A stretch of DNA of 64,000 bases from Psychrobacillus psychrodurans (GTDB taxonomy: Bacteria > Bacillota > Bacilli > Bacillales_A > Planococcaceae). Shown in pieces: positions 42,314-50,799 of this stretch; positions within the stretch are counted from its first letter, which is position 1, and each line of letters begins with the position of its first letter. Position numbers and translations under genes: made by a program. The stretch lies in assembly GCA_900114885.1 (NCBI GenBank), contig FOUN01000014.1:17973-81972 (forward strand), read 5' to 3'. The notes below the pieces were generated by a model. It worked only from the letters and a program-made list of their open reading frames with translations, did no database searches and had not been told where the DNA came from.

Positions 42314-43360
42314 ATGGAAGATATAAGATTGAATGTTGCTTTACTAAGAAGAAAGGTTCCCAATTTGACGACCGCGGCGAAATCAATAGGGATTAGACCT
42401 GCGACCGTTTCGAATTTATGTACTGGGAAGATTGATTTGGGAAAGGCGGAGATAAGGACCCTTGTAGGTCTAGCGTCTTTGGCAAATTGTAAGGTAGATG
42501 ATCTAATCATACGGGGGGAGAAGTTGGATATGATTGAAACAAAAATCAAAGCACTCGATTTTTTTGCTCCATTAGTAAAAGAGGGAACAACTGGTTTAGT
42601 TGCAAGACCTGGAATGGGGCAGTTAGTTATTCTTGCAGAACTTTTGCACAGATTTAAAGACGGTGATTATACGACGGTATTTTTATTGCCCAAAACACGA
42701 CAAGAAGAACTTGAAACAGAGGGTATTACTGAGTTAGCAAATTATTTAACTGAATCCACAGAAGAGACATTTTTGAAGTTATCCGAAATTTCTGGGGATA
42801 TCCTGTTAATAACAGATAATAGTTATGTGGTGTCGGGACAGTTATTAGATCTGCAAGAAAAAATGATCAAAGAAGGAATTAAAAATGTCACCACAATACT
42901 ATTAGACCTTTCTGGGGAAGTGGTCGATGAGGATATTCCTTTTGGACCTTTAGAAACAGTGTGGCAATTGGATGCTGACCTTGCAGCACGTCACCTTTAT
43001 CCTGCAGTTCAACCAATTATTTCTACTTCTTCACTTGTGGAAGGAGTGGACGTAGATCAACGTCACTTTAATTTAAGACAAAGAGCACAGAAATTACTTA
43101 GACGTTATAAAGAGCTGCGTTCGTTAGTTGTTGTGCATGGTTTAGATAAAATTAGAAGTAATGAATTAGAAACTTACGAACGTGGAGAACGACTAGAAGC
43201 GTATTTTACACAACCCTTTTATGTTGCAGAGTCCTTTACAGGTCAAGTTGGGCAAGAAGTTTCCCTGTCTCAAACATTGCAAGATGTCGAATATATTCTA
43301 GATGGTAAGGCTGATGAACAATCAGTAGATAACCTGAAATATATTGGAAGTCTAGTATAA
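42314..43360 (+). CDS. HTH domain fused to a degenerate F1-ATPase beta-like module
   Basis: A 348-residue protein. Residues 1-65 look like a Cro/XRE-type HTH (A-A-K-S-I-G-I-R-P-A-T-V-S-N-L-C-T-G). From about 78 the chain follows F1-ATPase beta: I-K-A-L-D-F-F-A-P-L-V-K-E-G, a P-loop site changed to R-P-G-M-G-Q-L (Lys and Thr lost, 99-104), Y-P-A-V-x-P near 229, S-T-S-S, R-R-Y-K-E-L near 263 and F-Y-V-A-E-S-F-T-G-Q near 302-311. The beta-barrel domain of F1 beta is missing. I infer a DNA-binding regulator that reuses a catalytically dead ATPase fold. GGAGGGG precedes ATG 42314. Confidence 0.82.
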   Translation: MEDIRLNVALLRRKVPNLTTAAKSIGIRPATVSNLCTGKIDLGKAEIRTLVGLASLANCKVDDLIIRGEKLDMIETKIKALDFFAPLVKEGTTGLVARPGMGQLVILAELLHRFKDGDYTTVFLLPKTRQEELETEGITELANYLTESTEETFLKLSEISGDILLITDNSYVVSGQLLDLQEKMIKEGIKNVTTILLDLSGEVVDEDIPFGPLETVWQLDADLAARHLYPAVQPIISTSSLVEGVDVDQRHFNLRQRAQKLLRRYKELRSLVVVHGLDKIRSNELETYERGERLEAYFTQPFYVAESFTGQVGQEVSLSQTLQDVEYILDGKADEQSVDNLKYIGSLV

Positions 43361-43372
43361 GCTATATCGAAG

Positions 43373-43406
43373 AAAAGCAACTGAAGTTATTTCGGTTGCT
43401 TTTTTA
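43373..43406 (+). terminator. Rho-independent terminator
   Basis: AAAAGCAAC-GAA pairs with TTC-GTTGCTTTTTT after the HTH/F1-like gene. Confidence 0.88.
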
Positions 43407-43504
43407 CTTAGTATTTTTGTTGACTATTATTATTTCTATATCCATACCCTTCTGTTTAAATCCTTTCTGAAAAGGAGAAACTTAGTTAAAAAAGGGTGTT
43501 AAAC

Positions 43505-43996
43505 ATGACAACTTCTGTAAAAACCTCTTCCATTCATAAAAAAAATCCAAATAAAAGAGTATATGCCAAACAGAATATGTGGACAGGTATTTTGTTTGGA
43601 CTGGGAATTGTAGCTTTTATAGATGAAGTAGTTTTTCATCAGCTTCTTCATTGGCACCATTTTTACGATAAATCTACTACGGATATTGGACTAGTGTCTG
43701 ATGGGCTTTTTCATGCATTTAGCTTCATAGCTACGATAGGAGCATCCTTTTTACTTGCAGATCTTCATAGGCGGCATGCTTTTTGGTTAAAGAGATGGGT
43801 AGGGGGAATCCTTCTAGGTGCAGGTGTTTTTCAACTGTACGATGGAATTATTCAACATAAGTGGATGGGTTTACATCAGATTCGTTATGGGGTAGATATC
43901 CTACCTTATGATTTAGTATGGAATATTTTAGCTGCTTTAATGATTATTTTAGGGTTTATTTTAATATATCAGACAAGCCATGAAAGGAAGGTCTGA
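43505..43996 (+). CDS. DUF2243 membrane protein
   Basis: A 163-residue protein with about four membrane segments and many histidines: G-F-D-E-type I-D-E-V-V-F-H-Q-L-L-H-W-H-H-F-Y, S-D-G-L-F-H-A-F, L-Y-D-G-I-I-Q-H-K. These are the DUF2243 hallmarks. The His-rich faces suggest metal or heme contact. It is followed after six bases by a CtaG-like gene, an arrangement common in Bacillus, which suggests work in cytochrome oxidase assembly or copper handling. ATG 43505 follows AGGGTG. Confidence 0.9.
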   Translation: MTTSVKTSSIHKKNPNKRVYAKQNMWTGILFGLGIVAFIDEVVFHQLLHWHHFYDKSTTDIGLVSDGLFHAFSFIATIGASFLLADLHRRHAFWLKRWVGGILLGAGVFQLYDGIIQHKWMGLHQIRYGVDILPYDLVWNILAALMIILGFILIYQTSHERKV

Positions 43997-44002
43997 GTAT
44001 AA

Positions 44003-44938
44003 GTGCATACTCACGAACAGTATTCAGCGACTAGTCTCCAGTTTTTTTTAGCAATTCCTTTTATACTGTTATTTGTTTTTTATATTGTGGCGGTAGGTCT
44101 ATCCAATCGAAAGAAAAAACCATGGTCAGTGTTCCGGTTAGTAGCATGGAGCTTTGGAGTACTGTGTGCATTGCTCGCAACAATTGGTCCAATTGCAGAT
44201 TTAGGACACATGAATTTTTCTGTTCATATGATTGGTCATGTATTACTGGGCATGTTGGCGCCGCTTTTAATGGCGTTAGGTGCTCCGATAAAGCTCCTGC
44301 TGCGAACGATTAGTGTATATACAGCACGAAAACTAACTACAATCTTACGACGCAATATTTTTCTTCATTTCGTTCAACATCCTATTATTGCTTCTTTACT
44401 AAATATTGGTGGCTTATGGGTTCTTTACACAACTGACTTGTTTCTAATGATGCACGAAAATATGCTTCTTTATGTAATTATTCATGTACATATTTTTCTA
44501 GCTGGATATGTATTTGCAGTTTCAATTATTTACGTTGATCTGGTGATTATAAGAAAAAGTTATTTATATCGTACGGTCGTCTTTCTTTTTGCATTAGCGG
44601 GTCATTCCGTCTTAGCTAAATATATTTATGCGAATCCGCCAAGTGGAGTTCCAATAGATCAAGCGGAATTCGGTAGCATGATTATGTACTACGGTGGGGA
44701 TACTGTGGAGATAGGGCTAATTTCAATACTGTTTTATCAGTGGTACAAAAAAAGTCGCCCTATACTCAATAATGGAAAGGATGGGTTTGCTATAAGTACT
44801 AAAAAATTTACAGTTGCAGGAACAGATATTGAGGAAGTTAAAAGATTAAATGCAAATGCAGGCATGAGTTATCGTGAAATAAATGAGTGGTTTGCAAAAA
44901 AACAATCTAAGGCTGGCACAGTAACTAAAAAAAGATAA
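44003..44938 (+). CDS. ctaG: Cytochrome c oxidase assembly factor CtaG family
   Basis: A 311-residue protein with seven or so membrane segments and the caa3-CtaG signatures: F-S-V-H-M-I-G-H-V-L-L-G-M-L-A-P-L-L, V-Q-H-P-I-I-A, M-H-E-N-M-L-L-Y-V-I-I-H-V-H-I-F-L-A-G-Y and D-Q-x-x-x-G. In B. subtilis CtaG is needed for active caa3 oxidase, probably by handling copper. The C-terminal tail of about 60 hydrophilic residues is cytoplasmic. The GTG 44003 start is used with GGAAGG 11 bases upstream. It is cotranscribed with the DUF2243 gene and with a YndM-like gene. Confidence 0.92.
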   Translation: MHTHEQYSATSLQFFLAIPFILLFVFYIVAVGLSNRKKKPWSVFRLVAWSFGVLCALLATIGPIADLGHMNFSVHMIGHVLLGMLAPLLMALGAPIKLLLRTISVYTARKLTTILRRNIFLHFVQHPIIASLLNIGGLWVLYTTDLFLMMHENMLLYVIIHVHIFLAGYVFAVSIIYVDLVIIRKSYLYRTVVFLFALAGHSVLAKYIYANPPSGVPIDQAEFGSMIMYYGGDTVEIGLISILFYQWYKKSRPILNNGKDGFAISTKKFTVAGTDIEEVKRLNANAGMSYREINEWFAKKQSKAGTVTKKR

Positions 44939-44957
44939 ATCGAGAGGGGTCAAAATA

Positions 44958-45425
44958 ATGTATATGAAAGCTTTATTTATGAAATTTCTCATGATAACTG
45001 CGGTGCTATGGGTTGTTTTAAGCCTTATTTATGAAGTGTCTTTTACTGACGTAGTTATTACTAGTGTGGTTCTTACAGCAGTAGGGTATGTAGGAGATGT
45101 CTTTATATTACCTAAAATAGGAAATGTATGGGCAGCTATAAGTGACTTTGTTATTGCTTATGCAATTATTTACTTCCTTGGTTCCTATATTTATGAGCAA
45201 CCACTAGCCTTAGGGACAGCGGCTTTTATATCTGCGCTGATATTAATGGTAGGAGAACTCTTGTTACATCGATATATGCATACAAATATCTTCGAACCGA
45301 GGAAATCGAATCCCAATGAGAAAGTGGGATATTACAACCGAACGAATTTACAGACTGAATTTGCAGAAGAAGTGGAGATTGAATCTTTGTCCAAAGAATT
45401 AAAAGGAAAAAATTCAAAGAAGTAA
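44958..45425 (+). CDS. yndM: YndM-family (DUF2512) membrane protein
   Basis: A 155-residue protein with four membrane segments and the DUF2512 pattern: D-V-x-x-x-S-V-V-L-T-A-V-G-Y-V-G-D, I-L-P-K-I-G-N-x-W-A-A-I-S-D-F. A soluble tail of about 50 residues ends with a lysine-rich stretch. It is the third gene of the DUF2243-ctaG-yndM run, with a GAGGGG ribosome site. The function of the family is unknown. Confidence 0.88.
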   Translation: MYMKALFMKFLMITAVLWVVLSLIYEVSFTDVVITSVVLTAVGYVGDVFILPKIGNVWAAISDFVIAYAIIYFLGSYIYEQPLALGTAAFISALILMVGELLLHRYMHTNIFEPRKSNPNEKVGYYNRTNLQTEFAEEVEIESLSKELKGKNSKK

Positions 45426-45462
45426 TAATTTATAAACAATGAGGTATATATATCAGTCTTTA

Positions 45463-45480
45463 GACCATTCTAATATGGTC
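45463..45480 (+). promoter_or_regulatory. Perfect dyad upstream of the Asn-rich gene
   Basis: GACCAT-TCTAAT-ATGGTC directly precedes the ribosome binding site AAGGAGGTGA. It could be an operator, or a 5' RNA hairpin that modulates translation. Confidence 0.5.
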
Positions 45481-45496
45481 AAGGAGGTGAGCAGTC

Positions 45497-45709
45497 ATGG
45501 GAAACAATAATAATCGCAATAATAACAACAACAATAACCGTAATAACAATAACCAAAATAATCCAGCTGAGTTCGGTGAGGATTTCAACTTTGACAATTT
45601 AAACGAGCAAAACCAAAACGAACAAAACAGAAACAATAACAACCAAAACCAACGTAATAACAATCGCAACAACAATAACAACAATAACAACAATAACAAC
45701 CTTAAGTAA
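45497..45709 (+). CDS. Asparagine-rich 70-residue protein
   Basis: A strong AAGGAGGTGA site nine bases upstream supports translation from ATG 45497. The product is about half asparagine in runs broken by R and Q at both ends, with a central non-repetitive core P-A-E-F-G-E-D-F-N-F-D-N-L. It has no signal peptide. Glutamine/asparagine-rich mini-proteins occur in Bacillus spores and coats, but I cannot tie this one to a family. The codon bias (AAC/AAT) is enforced by composition. A terminator follows. Confidence 0.7.
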   Translation: MGNNNNRNNNNNNNRNNNNQNNPAEFGEDFNFDNLNEQNQNEQNRNNNNQNQRNNNRNNNNNNNNNNNLK

Positions 45710-45720
45710 TAATTGCTTCT

Positions 45721-45765
45721 AATACAGTTATTCCTAAAGTTAACTTTAGGAATGACTGTATTTTT
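45721..45765 (+). terminator. Rho-independent terminator
   Basis: AATACAGT-ATTCCTAAAGT pairs with ACTTTAGGAAT-ACTGTATTTTT after the Asn-rich gene. Confidence 0.9.
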
Positions 45766-45824
45766 GGTTTATGAATATCGCCAGTGAGGTAAATAAGAAT
45801 AATAACTAAAAGTGGGTGGATAAA

Positions 45825-47270
45825 ATGGAGAGTTTAGTAATACAACCTTTGGATGTTACGGATGCGTACATGACTTATCTATTCCCATTTTCTTTTCGAG
45901 AGAAAGATCGTCAAAAGTTAATGGAGCAGCTAGAAAAGCACCATTTCACCTTTTTTACTTTAGAAAAAGAAGAACTACAAGACAAATATTATGGAGATGA
46001 AATAAAAATCTCTCATGAGGAATTGGAACAGTTCTTTTTGCCATTCATTGAAGATAAACTATTCCCTCCTAATACCAATAATAGGGGATTTTTGCGTTAC
46101 TCTAAAGTAGTTGAAGATTATTTTACATATGAATTGAATGATAACAAATTCAATTTTATCATTAATAGTGTGGACATTATTTTATGTCCTTTTGGTATTG
46201 GTATAATCACCATACGTGCTGCAATGAATCAGGATCAGGAGACATTAACAAGAATATTGGATCATATTAGCCACTTTCGCGTGCTAGAGCCTAAGCTTTC
46301 ATTTGATAAAGGATCTAAAGTTCACTATAAAAGTAAAGTATTCCAAACTACAAATGAGCTCGTTTTTGACTATTTATGTCAGCCTCTAAAGCCATTTATC
46401 ATTCACGACGAAAAGCTAGCAGGTTATTATGGCAGTCTCCCTTATTTTGAAGATGAGCGAATGCATACATCTGTATTTTTAGTTGGGGCAAATAATACTG
46501 AAATTACAGTAGACCAGTTGTTCCGTCTGGCGCATTTGGATGGGATGGATATAGAAGGGAATGAGTTTATCTCTAGCTCGAATTCCAATTATGTGAAGCG
46601 ATATGTGAGCGACCGAATTCATGATCGTTGGGCACCGAATACATATGTAATTGCTTCAGAACACACCCAATCAACTATTTCCAATAAGAAAAAAGAAAGT
46701 TTAAAGCAAGAGATTTCCCAGTTTATGAGTGTGCATTATTATAATTTAATGCTGCATTATTACTATAAGATTATGCTATTAAAGGTTTCCTTTGAGCATA
46801 GTGAGGTTAGTTGGGCTAAGGATAAAAGATATGTGGAGGAGTTAATAGAACTTATATCAAAATTCTACTCACGTTATTACTTTGAAGAGGTTTCTGCTAG
46901 ATCTGAAGGAAAAGAGCTAACGCAACAGTTACGTAAAGTATTCCGTTTACAGAATCTTTTCAATGAAGTAAAACAAACTGTAGATGACTTGTACCGTGCT
47001 CAAGACAATCAATCGGACAAACGAAATAATTCCCTGTTATTTATGTTAACTATTTTTACAGTAGTTTCCGGTATTTATGGGATGAACCTAGTCATTGAGG
47101 ATTGGAAGGGAAAAACGGACTGGGCAAAAATTCCAGGGTATTCCTTTTTTGAGTGGATAGCGCTTATTACTTCGTTAACTGGAATTAGCCTAGCTATCGC
47201 CTTAGTAGGTTACACAGGTGGCAAAGGTATTTACAATAGGTATAGAAAATGGAAAAGAGACAGGTCCTAA
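45825..47270 (+). CDS. CorA-like membrane protein with GMN motif
   Basis: A 481-residue protein. About 410 residues are soluble, with an R-I-L-D-H-I-like alpha/beta part and a long helix. Two C-terminal membrane segments follow, the first ending in G-I-Y-G-M-N-L, the hallmark of the CorA/Mrs2 Mg2+ channel superfamily, and the second in A-L-V-G-Y. A long stalk helix (about 300-405) fits CorA. The N-terminal part does not resemble ordinary CorA. ATG 45825 has GGGTGG upstream. It may be a divalent-cation channel or a relative. Confidence 0.78.
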   Translation: MESLVIQPLDVTDAYMTYLFPFSFREKDRQKLMEQLEKHHFTFFTLEKEELQDKYYGDEIKISHEELEQFFLPFIEDKLFPPNTNNRGFLRYSKVVEDYFTYELNDNKFNFIINSVDIILCPFGIGIITIRAAMNQDQETLTRILDHISHFRVLEPKLSFDKGSKVHYKSKVFQTTNELVFDYLCQPLKPFIIHDEKLAGYYGSLPYFEDERMHTSVFLVGANNTEITVDQLFRLAHLDGMDIEGNEFISSSNSNYVKRYVSDRIHDRWAPNTYVIASEHTQSTISNKKKESLKQEISQFMSVHYYNLMLHYYYKIMLLKVSFEHSEVSWAKDKRYVEELIELISKFYSRYYFEEVSARSEGKELTQQLRKVFRLQNLFNEVKQTVDDLYRAQDNQSDKRNNSLLFMLTIFTVVSGIYGMNLVIEDWKGKTDWAKIPGYSFFEWIALITSLTGISLAIALVGYTGGKGIYNRYRKWKRDRS

Positions 47271-47300
47271 AACTTCTTATCAAAGGATAAGGAGTTTTTT
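47269..47300 (+). terminator. Rho-independent terminator
   Basis: AAAACTTCTTATC pairs with GATAAGGAGTTTTTT at the end of the CorA-like gene. Confidence 0.87.
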
Positions 47301-47379
47301 CTATTTCCTATTTTCAGCAATATCCAGTATATTAAGATTAGTTTATAAGTATAGAAAAGTATTAGAATGGGGTAAAAAA

Positions 47380-48291
47380 GTGAATCAAACAAATACATCT
47401 AAATCAATTGTGTTACCATTAATCATTTCCATTGTAGCAATTTCTTTTGCAGCCATTTTTGTTAAATGGTCACATGCACCCGCTACTATATTAAGTATGT
47501 ATCGAATGATTTTAGCCACTCTATTGTTACTACCAGTCGTTTGGTTTAAAAGAGCGGAGTTTAAAAAACTAACAAATAAAGAATGGCTACTACTATTCGT
47601 TGCAGGTATGTTCTTAGCTTTACATTTTGCCCTATGGTTCGGATCTTTAAAACTGACAACAGTTGCTAGTTCAACTATCATTCTTGCACTGCAACCTATT
47701 ATCGCATTGATCGGTGGTGTCATTATATTTAAAGAAAGAACGACTAAATCAGCACTTATGACCATGGGTATTGCAGTGATAGGAGCAGTGATGGTCGGAT
47801 GGGGAGATTTTGGCCTAAGTAGAAATGCTATTCTTGGGGATATACTTTCTTTTCTAAGCGTTATTGCTGTTGTCGGGTATTTATTAATTGGGCAAAAAGC
47901 AGTAAAAAAGGTTTCGCATTGGATTTATAGTTTTGCTGTTTTTGGATTCGCTGCTATCGCGCTTGTTGTCTATAACATGCTGACAGGCGTTACAATGGGA
48001 GGTTATGATTTAAAAGAATGGGGAATTTTTGTATTGTTAGCAGTTGTACCAACAATTTCTCATTTGATAAATAATTGGCTAATGAATTATGTAACTGCAA
48101 CAACTATATCTATGAGTATTTTAGGTGAGCCTGTGGGGGCAACTATTCTTGCTGCTATTTTCCTAGGAGAACGGCTAGTAGGCTGGCAAATTGTTGGTGG
48201 TATTCTTGTGCTCGTTGGTGTATTTTTGTTTATCCTGCAGCAGATGAATCGATATCCTACAAGTAAAATACAAAAAACTAGACAATCTTAG
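47380..48291 (+). CDS. EamA/DMT-superfamily transporter
   Basis: A 303-residue protein with ten membrane segments in two EamA repeats: the first has I-F-V-K-W-S, M-Y-R-M-I-L-A-T, L-H-F-A-L-W-F-G-S-L, and the second L-G-E-P-V-G-A-T-I-L-A-A-I-F-L-G-E. GTG 47380 has GGGG seven bases upstream; the open frame extends back through the terminator and is not used. Probable export of an amino acid, nucleotide sugar or metabolite, substrate unknown. It ends in a terminator. Confidence 0.9.
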   Translation: MNQTNTSKSIVLPLIISIVAISFAAIFVKWSHAPATILSMYRMILATLLLLPVVWFKRAEFKKLTNKEWLLLFVAGMFLALHFALWFGSLKLTTVASSTIILALQPIIALIGGVIIFKERTTKSALMTMGIAVIGAVMVGWGDFGLSRNAILGDILSFLSVIAVVGYLLIGQKAVKKVSHWIYSFAVFGFAAIALVVYNMLTGVTMGGYDLKEWGIFVLLAVVPTISHLINNWLMNYVTATTISMSILGEPVGATILAAIFLGERLVGWQIVGGILVLVGVFLFILQQMNRYPTSKIQKTRQS

Positions 48292-48307
48292 AGAGTCTAG
48301 TTTTTTT
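48272..48307 (+). terminator. Rho-independent terminator
   Basis: AAAAAACTAGAC pairs with GTCTAGTTTTTTT; the stem starts inside the last codons of the EamA gene. Confidence 0.9.
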
Positions 48308-48363
48308 GCATTAATTTAGCTTGATCTCTATTTCAGGATGTTTAGTCTAATTCAAATTGCTAT

Positions 48364-49329
48364 TTATTTTAAAAAGCCACCTTCTATTAATAGCTCTTTA
48401 ATTTCTTGTTTGGTCATTAGTTTTTGTTTTGTATCTATTAGAATAGCAGGAACGGTTGAATTTTGGTTTGAAGAGTTTGAGGAAGAGATCTTTATCAAAT
48501 CTTTGTTGAATACGGTAGCCATTGGTATTTCATTTTCCGCGATTAGTACCTCGTGGGTCTTTTCTCCAGCTCGAGCTCCGATTTCTATGATGTGGACATC
48601 TTTTTTGTGAAAGTACTCAATTAGTACTTCTGCCAAGTCGAGTATATTACAGGCGTTCATATGCATGACAAAAATCTCTCCTCCATTTCCTAACTCTGTA
48701 GCCTGAAGAAGAGTTTTGATTGCCTGTTGAGGCGTGACAAAATATCGTGTCATTTTTTTATCAGTAATGCGAATTTGATTTTCTTCTTCTAATTGTTTGA
48801 TGAAAATTGGTAGTACACTGCCGCTACTTCCAAGCACATTCCCTCCTCGAATGCATAAGAACCTTGTGGGCGAGCCCAATTCGTTTGCACAAAGAATCAG
48901 CTTTTCTCCAAGTGCCTTTGTCATGCCATACGTATTAGCTGGGTCTGCTGCTTTATCTGTAGAAACGTAAATTACTTTTTTTACTTGGTTCTTTATGGAA
49001 GCTTCAATTACATTCTGCGTTCCAACTATATTCGTTTTAATAGATTCTAGAGGATTCTCCTCGCAGACAGGTACATGTTTAAGTGCAGCTAAGTGAAACA
49101 CATAATCTACCCCAACACAGGCTGCGGAAAGAGCATTTTCATCTCGTATATCCCCTATATTAAATTGTAGTCTTGTATCTTCAAAATTTCTTCGCATCAT
49201 GACTTGTCTATTTTCATTTCTTGAAAAGACAATAATTTTCCTAGGGTCAAGAAGAAGAAGTTGTTTGATTAATTCAATTCCCCATGAGCCTGTCCCCCCG
49301 GTTATCAATATTGTTGCATTGGTAAACAC
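48364..49329 (-). CDS. UDP-GlcNAc 4,6-dehydratase-like SDR (PseB/FlaA1/CapD type)
   Basis: A 321-residue NAD-dependent sugar-nucleotide dehydratase: Rossmann loop I-T-G-G-T-G-S-W-G-I near residue 9-16, H-L-A-A-L-K-H-V-P, S-T-D-K-A-A-D-P-A-N-T-Y-G-M-T-K with Tyr and Lys of the catalytic set, and R-G-G-N-V-L-G-S-S-G-S-V-L-P. This is typical of soluble PseB-like enzymes that start pseudaminic or bacillosamine-type sugars. PseC, PseF and others are not in the window. It probably supplies a surface or spore glycan. Confidence 0.92.
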   Translation of the reverse strand: MFTNATILITGGTGSWGIELIKQLLLLDPRKIIVFSRNENRQVMMRRNFEDTRLQFNIGDIRDENALSAACVGVDYVFHLAALKHVPVCEENPLESIKTNIVGTQNVIEASIKNQVKKVIYVSTDKAADPANTYGMTKALGEKLILCANELGSPTRFLCIRGGNVLGSSGSVLPIFIKQLEEENQIRITDKKMTRYFVTPQQAIKTLLQATELGNGGEIFVMHMNACNILDLAEVLIEYFHKKDVHIIEIGARAGEKTHEVLIAENEIPMATVFNKDLIKISSSNSSNQNSTVPAILIDTKQKLMTKQEIKELLIEGGFLK

Positions 49330-49385
49330 TATTTTTCCTCCCTAATAATTGATTGGTTTTTTTTAGAGACATTCGGTACATTCGG

Positions 49386-50009
49386 TCACGTACGCAAACG
49401 AATCCCACTTAACACCTCCCTCCATAAGTCATGATTTCCTTCCCATTTATCTTTATTTGGAAACTCAATCGAACAAATTTTTTCTAAAGGCCAACTTTTT
49501 TCTACAATTCCTTGAACATACGTATGGTTAATGAGTAAAACACTGAAATCATGTTTTACCAATCTAGAAAGGACATCTTGTAAAACTGCTGCATCTTCGA
49601 GCGTTCCTTCTGTTCGGACAAATAGTATTCGTTTGGCGTTATCCATTTCTGAAAGAAAGCGTTGTATTCTTCTTTCGTATTTCTCCATGACTTCCGCGTA
49701 ACCACCTAAATAAGTTAGTGTATTTTTTTCTCCATCAAAATCATGGTTGGAAACAAGATTATAGCCATCATCTGAAACGCAGATAAATGTATCAGCATAT
49801 CCGATAACTCGTAGATTGTCATATTCGAGGAAATCCATAAAACGATTTTCTAAAAGCTCATTTACCTTTGATAGTTCGACACTAGCCATCCAGTCTAGTA
49901 CCCCTGAATATGGTCTCAAGTTGTGTTTTTTCAGTTGGATAGATGCTAAGCAAAGATCTCCTAGACTAAATATGGCATCATATTCTCCTTTAAGTTGACT
50001 TAAATCCAT
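49386..50009 (-). CDS. DUF1796 putative cysteine peptidase-like protein
   Basis: A 207-residue protein with the DUF1796 hallmarks: F-S-L-G-D-L-C-L-A-S near residue 14-23, N-L-R-P-Y-S-G-V-L-D-W near 29-40, and a C-terminal I-N-H-T-Y-V-Q. The family is annotated as a putative cysteine peptidase, often beside polysaccharide or exosporium genes. No signal peptide. It lies upstream of the PseB-like gene on the same strand and is likely cotranscribed with it. Confidence 0.88.
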   Translation of the reverse strand: MDLSQLKGEYDAIFSLGDLCLASIQLKKHNLRPYSGVLDWMASVELSKVNELLENRFMDFLEYDNLRVIGYADTFICVSDDGYNLVSNHDFDGEKNTLTYLGGYAEVMEKYERRIQRFLSEMDNAKRILFVRTEGTLEDAAVLQDVLSRLVKHDFSVLLINHTYVQGIVEKSWPLEKICSIEFPNKDKWEGNHDLWREVLSGIRLRT

Positions 50010-50212
50010 TTATTTCACCCCCTTCAATCTTCAGCTTCAAGGCGTCATGTACACCTTATTTAATAGTTAATGCGATTTATTAAAAGGGAGCAGGGGCTAG
50101 TTTCCTATAAGTAGAAAATATTTATATAGAGAGAAAGATAACCTTGAAGTTTTTTAGAATATCTTACTAGTCGATTGAAAGAACAAAGGCGATGTAGAGC
50201 TTTTATTCAAAT

Positions 50213-50238
50213 AAAAAAAGACAGGTTGCCCTGTCTAT
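50213..50238 (-). terminator. Minus-strand terminator overlapping the DUF4183 stop codon
   Basis: On the minus strand AGACAGG-CCTGTCT is followed by seven Ts; it begins within the stop codon region of the DUF4183 gene. Confidence 0.87.
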
Positions 50239-50606
50239 TCTGATACAATCTCTGGATGGAAGTTGACTGTCTCCATAATAATGGGAGTTCCTTTGGGAAT
50301 CTCGGAATCCTCTGGAAGAGAGATGAGTAAGGAACCTATTCCGTCCTCTCCAGCGGTATAAGAAAAGTTTTCATCCATCTGCAGTACCCCGTTAATATAT
50401 ACATTAAAATAGCTATTGTTTAAATTCAGGGCTGGTAACGATTGTGCCGTTTCACCTTGATCATCTAAAAAACTTGAAGCGTTGATCTTGTGAGTGGTAA
50501 CTTCTGTTATTGTTTCTGGCACCTCATGAAAGTAGCGAGCGACAGTGGGTGAAGTTGAAATAGTTTGTTTTGGCGATATAGCTAGTTTAACAATTTTTAA
50601 AGCCAA
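50235..50606 (-). CDS. DUF4183 protein, copy 1
   Basis: A 123-residue protein: N-terminal beta-like lead, then L-N-L-N-N-S-Y-F-N-V-Y-I-N-G-V-L-Q and L-L-I-S-L-P-E-D-S-E-I-P-K-G-T-P-I, the DUF4183 core pattern. No signal peptide. Such proteins often occur next to collagen-like or glycosylation genes and are thought to be spore- or surface-associated. It is divergent from the second copy at 51014. GGAGG is present upstream. Confidence 0.87.
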   Translation of the reverse strand: MALKIVKLAISPKQTISTSPTVARYFHEVPETITEVTTHKINASSFLDDQGETAQSLPALNLNNSYFNVYINGVLQMDENFSYTAGEDGIGSLLISLPEDSEIPKGTPIIMETVNFHPEIVSE

Positions 50607-50799
50607 GTACGTTCCTCCTTTTCATTTCTCTTCAACATATGACTCAGAGTGAGTAGGAGGTATGGGCAGATGAGCATTTCTTGAAAAACGGGAAGAATGA
50701 CCTATGTATACACATTTTTGATTTTAAATGGATACACTAACTTTATCCCGCATTACGGGCAGTGAGGCTTCTGTCTAATGTAACAAAGATTAAGTAGGA

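Noticed and set aside
45460..45699. Leucine-rich open frame on the minus strand
   Set aside because: It is the antisense of the asparagine runs (GTT/ATT repeats read as Leu-Leu) and has no ribosome site, while the plus-strand gene has a consensus one.
47218..47379. 54-codon N-terminal extension of the EamA transporter
   Set aside because: It passes through the end and terminator of the preceding gene; GTG 47380 has a proper ribosome site.
48338..48610. 90-codon open frame on the plus strand in the PseB-like gene
   Set aside because: It overlaps the C-terminal part of a well-supported SDR gene on the other strand.
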